Positions 58,600-64,000 of a stretch of DNA of 64,000 nucleotides are shown piece by piece. Position 1 is the first letter of the stretch; each line of letters opens with the position of its first letter. The position numbers and the translations under genes were made by a program. The notes under the pieces are model-generated. The model worked only from the letters and a program-made list of their open reading frames with translations. It was not told where the DNA came from and ran no database searches. Origin of the DNA: Tetrastigma voinierianum (lineage: Eukaryota > Streptophyta > Magnoliopsida > Vitales > Vitaceae); NCBI GenBank assembly GCA_016808115.1, contig JAEQBH010007410.1:1-64000 (forward strand), written 5' to 3'.

Positions 58600-61071
58600 T
58601 GTGGACTCGCATTTTTCACGTGCGTCCCCACTTGATTATGGAAATTGTGGTCATTGATTGATTAACTAATAGATAGCAAAAACTATATCTCATAATTACA
58701 CAAGTGTACATCAAAATATCAACAAATAAATAAATAAAAAAATAAACAAGTAAAGTCAAATATGAAATAATATGTACCGTACGTCATAAAACAGCTATCG
58801 ATGAAAACGATGTTAATGTAATAGCAAATATGGAATTATTCATGGTCGAATTATGAAAACAAATTGTATATCAATTGTCAAAGTTATTTAATAAATGATA
58901 CGTAGGATATTAAGTGCCGTCGAGCCAAAATTTATATATTCTGAATTAATTCCTTGAATTATATTTTATAGGAACTATAAAATTAATCATGTGTTTGGAT
59001 TTTTTGAAAACTGATTTGAAAATGAGGTTTTGAAAATTGAAAGTTTGAAATTTTAGAAATTGAGAATATTTGAAATGAATTTGAAGTTTGAGAATTTTGA
59101 ATTGGGATTTTGGAAAGTGAATTTGTAAATTAAGAACTTGAATTTTATAAATTTGAGATTTGGAATTTAGAAATTTGAAATTAGAAATTGAGATATTTGA
59201 ATTTTTAAATTATAAAACTTTGAATTTTGGAATTGAGAAATTATAAATTTGGAATTTGACGAAGCAAAATTTGAAAGTGTTGTTGATCTAGAAATTATGA
59301 GACTTTGAATTTTAAGTGTACAATTAAATTTTGAAATTGAAAATTTTGTAAGTGGAAAAACTGAAAACTTGGAAAAAAAAATGAAATTGAAAATAAAAGG
59401 AATTGAATTTTAAAATTGAAAAATTGAATTTTAGAAAATGAGAAAATGAGAATTTTAATTTTTGAAAGAAGTGGACATTAATTTTTTTTTAAAGGAATAG
59501 AAAATTTAGTATGAATTTTAAAATTAAAAAAAGAATTTTAGAAAATAAGAAATTGAGAAATTGAATAAATTAAGAGTGAAAATTTCAAGTGACCAAAGGC
59601 TTAGTCAAGTGACCTAATGGGTCGGTAAACTAACCTAATGGGTTGGGCCTAGATGGGTTGGGTCAAAGTAAGTGGGTTGTAATAGATTGTGCCTAAGTAT
59701 GTTGGACCTAATGGGTTGGGCCTAAGTATGTGGAGCCTAAATTAATGGGTTAGACCTAATTTGACGGGCCCAAGTGAGTTGGGCCTAAAATAATGGGTTA
59801 GGTTATTGGGCCTTGATCCTATTGGGCTTAAGAAAACGAGTTTTGTTTAATGGGTTAAATTATTGGGTTTAAGCAAATGGATTACACAATTTTCTAAATA
59901 GAGATGTACATTAATCATATGTCAAATGTAACAAATTTTTATAAAACAAAAGAAAATATCTCCCTAATAGGAATCATTGTTCTTGGAAATAATAGCTCTT
60001 TGACTCGATCCGTCTCCACCGTCAAAATAAATATCAATGAGTTAATAACCTCTCCTCCAAATTTTAGGTTGATCGAGCCACAGACGAAGAAGAATCATCT
60101 GGCTGATGAAATTTGGATGGTGAAGAAAGGCGTTGATTTTTCTCTTAAAATCACAGGAAGCGAGAAACCTTTGTTCTCATCTTGAAGAAGCGACTTTGCA
60201 GGACTCGAATCCGATCTTTACCATTCATATTTAATACCAACGAGTCCCAAACCCCTACTCCAAATTTCAGGTGATTGGATTGCAGCCGTCTGGGGATCGG
60301 ACCCTTAATGAAATCTCTGCGGGCAGTGAAGAGAAAAAAAGCATCGGATTTTCTCTTAAATCCAAAAAGAAAACAAGGCCTTGTTATCGGGTGAAAGATG
60401 ACTTTTCGGGACTCCAAATCCAATCTTCACCGTTCAGATTAAAGATATATGTCTTATCTCAAACATATCTAAAACTCAAAACAATCCAACGGTGGAATAA
60501 GAAGATTAAATTCTTACATTGAAATCGTTTAGGTGAAACTAATTCAGTAACTACTGGTTCAAACTAACATAACTATCAAATGAGATCTCCAAAAATAATC
60601 TCCACCGTTCATAATCTTGATCTATGTCTTATATGAAACATATCTAAAACTTAGAACAATCCATCGGTGGAATAAGAAGAACAAAATCTTACACTGAAAT
60701 CGTTTGAAATTAAAACCGATTTCCAAATCTCTGAAAATGACTTTCGATATATAAAAATCTAACCGTTGACATTTTTATCAGAAACCATGGGGAGGTTTCT
60801 GGTGTTGAGTAGAACAAGATATCTTAATTTGATGTCCATCGAATCAAGCTTGATGCTCCGATTAGTATCCAATTTCTTCTCCTCATTCACCCCGCTTCCC
60901 CCGCACCCTATTCTTTTTCTCCTCCCTTTTCCCCTTTTTCATCCTTTTCCAAATTTCCTTCTCATTTGGGTTCCTTAAAAAAGAAAAGATAAAAGATAAA
61001 ATAAAAAAGAATAATAAATAAATAAAAATAAAATAAAATCACCCCATAAAACCCTAGTTTTGGGGTCTACA
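58600..61071 (+). mobile_element. Gypsy-type solo LTR, 2.47 kb
   Basis: It starts TGTGGACTCGCATTTTTCAC and ends 'ttttggggtctaca', with flanks 'gtgtt' and 'atgtt' as a near-perfect 5-base duplication. Inside are a cryptically simple stretch of 'gaattttgaaattgag' words (58,990-59,580), GGGTTGGGCCTAA-type repeats (59,610-59,880) and a tandem duplication near 60,430-60,710. No internal coding region or second LTR is seen. Confidence 0.7.
60428..60715. repeat. ~175-base tandem duplication inside the solo LTR
   Basis: 'caccgttca' begins at 60,428 and 60,603. Both units continue with 'atatgtctta', 'aacatatctaaaac' and 'ggtggaataagaag', ending 'tgaaatcgttt'. Confidence 0.85.
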
Positions 61072-61943
61072 ATGTTTTTTTTCAAAGAAAAAACAAATTG
61101 AAAACCAGATATGTTTTCCCTGGTTTTCTTATTCTCCTTAATTTTTATAATAGAAAACAGTTTTAAAAAACATTAAACAAACATGCCCTCAAGTTTTCAT
61201 AAGCTAATCAGGAAGGAATAAACGTGTTATTGAACTAATTAGTGCTAGATTGATTCCTAATTTTGAAAATTGTTTTTTAATCTGACTTGTCATTTGAGTG
61301 TTACTGCAAAAATTGTTATTATTAAATTTAGAATTTTGTGTTTCATATTCTTTGTGTATTTTTTAAAAAGCTAGAAATAAAAAAGCCGTGCGTTCTATCC
61401 AAAATTAAGCCACCATCCATTCCCTCCCTTCTTCTCAGGTCAATAATATTAAATTTGAGTTAGAATAAGGTATGTTTGAAACTATTTTCAATAACAATTT
61501 TATATTCTCTTAAAAAAACGTTTAGCAAATCAAAATTGTTTTTTTGTTCTTGAGAATAGAAAACAAAACATTTATAGGTTTTTTTTTTCTCAATAATAGA
61601 AAACAAAACATTTCTAGAGAACATCTTTCAATTATTTTTTTCCACTAATTTTTGAGGACAAATTTAAAAATAGTGAGAAACACATACAATAATTAAAGAA
61701 AAACACTAGATATAAATAGATGTTATTTTAAAATATATATTTGAAACATTTTTTAAGCTTTTCGAAGCAAACTTTTTATTTTACAAAACCTTCATTATAA
61801 ATAGCGGTACTCAATTATATAAATATTGTCATTTTATATCTAAAGTCCCTCATGATTTTAAACATGTTTACTAGATTAAGAGCCTATATTTATATGAACA
61901 AAAAACTTTCCCTATCATCGATATGTGATGTGACAAAAAAATA

Positions 61944-62003
<60 letters not shown>

Positions 62004-62639
62004 GCTATGTATGTATGTATTTCTATTCATAATCCAATTAGCTAGATTGATAATTTCAAATTGGTCGATTGTGCCCTTGCTCTTGAGTCAATTCACTTTT
62101 AACTAATCTCTTGATTCAACGAAGTGTTTAGTAAAAATTTAATATTTATTACCCTAATGAATTAAAAGATGATTTTCTAGTTAAATTATATTTTAAAGTA
62201 ATTCATTTTAAAACTAATTACTTAATTTAAACTTCAAAGTATTAAGGTTGTTTGATAAAAACTTAAAACATATTTTCAAATATCGATCAGATTGATACAT
62301 TTATCTTCATATAAAATAAGATAAAAAATGTAAGAAATAAAAATATGAATTGAGAATAAGTTAGTAAACATATACTTTAGGCTATTAAATTGTTTACAAA
62401 ATCAAATAAAAACACATACCAAATTTTCCATATAAATTTTCAATCATTTCCTATTGGCAAAATCATCTTCTAAACCAAGTTAATTTCACATACACTAGCT
62501 TATCCATTTTAATCAAGAAAACACACAAACTAATCATGCATTTATTGACAAAGAAAAGCTTCATTTATGATAATGGGAAGATCAAATTTCTAACCATCCT
62601 CTCTCTCTCTATGCATGGATTTTTTTTCATCAAATCCTG
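61072..62639. other. AT-rich intergenic stretch with (TA)n tract
   Basis: No gene is visible. The first ~120 bases complete a MITE-like sequence ending 'aaacaaacatgccctc'. A (TA)n run of about 28 units lies at 61,944-62,000. Confidence 0.5.
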
Positions 62640-63312
62640 GAATTAATTCACCATGAAAAGAGCTTTAAGAACTAGGGTTTGTTTTGTCACAAGCTTGAGG
62701 GAGGCTTTAAGCCATATTTGTGGTCTGTGGCTTTTGGCGTCTTTGATAGAAGGCGGGTTTCCTTGAAGTCCTGGGCCGGGCGAAACAGGACCAAGTACCC
62801 TTATAGGTCGGGCTAAGTATCTCATGACGGACTGGTGATAAGTGATATCATGGGTCTGGCCAGAGGCACATGGGTTGTGCGGGCACATCTCTCCTAGTCG
62901 GGCTGCGGAGTCTCTAAGAGAGATGGCTAGCCAATAATTTCGGTGATCCCTCCGGCTTGAGGAACACATCCTCTCACCGAATCACGTGCGTAGCGCCCTT
63001 AGGATGATCAAACGATTCTTTAGGTGGAAGATTCGGATGACTTGGTATCGAGGAAAAGCGGTGATCATGAAGTAGTGTCCTCCGGATCAATTTGAGCAAT
63101 CACCCACTTTCCATAAAAGTGGATCATCACCCTCCTTAATAAATAAGGAGATGCTCTTGAAAATATATATTTTACACTCTACATTTCTGTCCTAACTTAG
63201 GCATTAGAGGCGCCCAGACAAACCAACTACTTAGGTGCCTTGTTTATTTTATTAGGTCCTTCTTCTTGAGTTAATGCCACAGGCAGGCGAACTTTAGAAT
63301 CTAAGAGAGCTT
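62640..63312 (+). repeat. Probable LTR part of a Gypsy element at the window edge
   Basis: This moderately GC-rich stretch stands out from the AT-rich left flank and runs up to a primer-binding site. Its true left limit and the other LTR are not in view or not recognised. Confidence 0.4.
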
Positions 63313-63335
63313 GATAATTGGGCGCCGTTTGTGAG
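63313..63335 (+). other. Gypsy primer-binding-site-like sequence
   Basis: 'attgggcgccgtttgtgaga' closely resembles the TTGGCGCCGTYTGTGGGA motif found at the start of the internal region of Tat/Ogre-type Gypsy elements, with one inserted G and small changes. Confidence 0.65.
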
Positions 63336-64000
63336 AGCGACTAAGCAAAAACTTATTGGCGGCGTCACGAGGGCTTGGCTGCGTCGTATCAGCGTTGCTG
63401 AAATTGGTGGTTCCGGCTCACTCATCCGAGTTCGTCGGGTCTTATTCTTTATGGCGGCTGACCAATGAGTGGTCCCGCGGGGACCGGTTCTTCGTTGGGC
63501 GTCATGATGACTAAGCAAGAAGCGGGACCAGACGGTCATTTGAATTGAAGAATCGTGCTGACCATCTACAGCTAGAGAATGATCACCTGCGGGCTCGTTT
63601 GGAAGAGGATCGGGGTGAAAATGCATGAGGGAGCAACCATCATGCACCTTATTCGCAGAATAGAGCCCGGGCCCATCACGGCGAGTAGTGATCTGGCGGC
63701 CCAGGGCGATGAGTTATCCTCACGGTATCTCCATTGTATCTTTCACCCCCAGAGAACAGCGTGGAGAAATTTAAATCATGAAAGAGGCCCCTGCCGCCGT
63801 TCAGCCCTTTCCAGTGGCATGCATGGTGCGTCTGAAGAATCGATGAGAAACAGCGACGGTCGAACAGGCCTCGAAAATGTGCCCACGTGGCCTGGTAACA
63901 CCTGCTTTTAGTTCATGTATCATAATTTCGCTTTATACATGCCCCACATCTACCAGCGTCGGAGGCTAAAGACATTTCTATCCTCCTCGTTGGGCCCGAC
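63336..64000 (+). pseudogene. Gypsy gag region (5' end of an element running off the window)
   Basis: A coiled-coil-like LKNRADHLQLENDHLRARLE at about 63,545-63,605 is followed by an Arg/Ser/His-rich region (63,660-63,880) with words like RGPCRRSALSSG. This is typical of Tat-lineage gag. It is broken by stops and continues beyond 64,000. Confidence 0.6.

Overview
This window is plant nuclear DNA, most likely from a woody eudicot. It is AT-rich, introns have GT-AG borders, and (TA)n tracts and nested LTR retrotransposons are common. One recognisable host gene is spread over 14 exons. I see no bacterial operons, CRISPR arrays, rRNA or tRNA genes. The species cannot be fixed from the sequence.

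Region 1 (1-21,700) is the host-gene part. A small unrecognised protein gene starts at 1581 on the minus strand. A type II (K+-independent, AVP2-like) membrane proton-pumping pyrophosphatase gene runs on the minus strand from a start codon at 20,166 to a stop at 3,423. All 14 coding exons can be placed. Exons 1, 3, 5, 7, 8, 10 and 14 read cleanly. Exons 2, 4, 6, 9, 11, 12 and 13 carry small indels or a stop. As written the reading frame is broken, so this is either a recent pseudogene or a locus with sequencing errors. Its introns hold three Tourist-like MITEs, a tandemly duplicated LINE remnant and a 4.4-kb Copia element in antisense orientation with a perfect ATGTG target duplication.

Region 2 (21,700-46,390) is an AT-rich intergenic stretch. 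It holds a nearly unit-length, decayed endogenous pararetrovirus (Caulimoviridae-like) on the plus strand. The virus copy is cut in two by a 10.7-kb Ty3/Gypsy element of the Tekay/Del type (28,189-38,894, TSD TATTC). That element was in turn invaded by a 1.63-kb repeat (TSD GAAAT). The viral block sits between two direct copies of a ~750-bp AT-rich segment. Two inverted hAT-like elements lie at the edges.

Region 3 (46,390-56,920) is a second Copia element, on the minus strand, with ~135-bp LTRs. It is inflated from about 4.4 kb to 10.5 kb by at least three insertions: a probable solo LTR, a second, oppositely oriented copy of the 1.63-kb repeat, and a 2.7-kb Tekay-type solo LTR.

Region 4 (56,920-64,000) holds SINE-like and MITE sequence, a 2.47-kb Gypsy solo LTR inserted inside a MITE-like sequence, a long (TA)n tract and, at the right edge, the end of an LTR, a primer-binding site and the gag region of another Gypsy element.

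No set of genes here works together as a pathway. The content is one ancient housekeeping proton-pump gene plus layered mobile and viral DNA whose insertion order can be read from the nesting.
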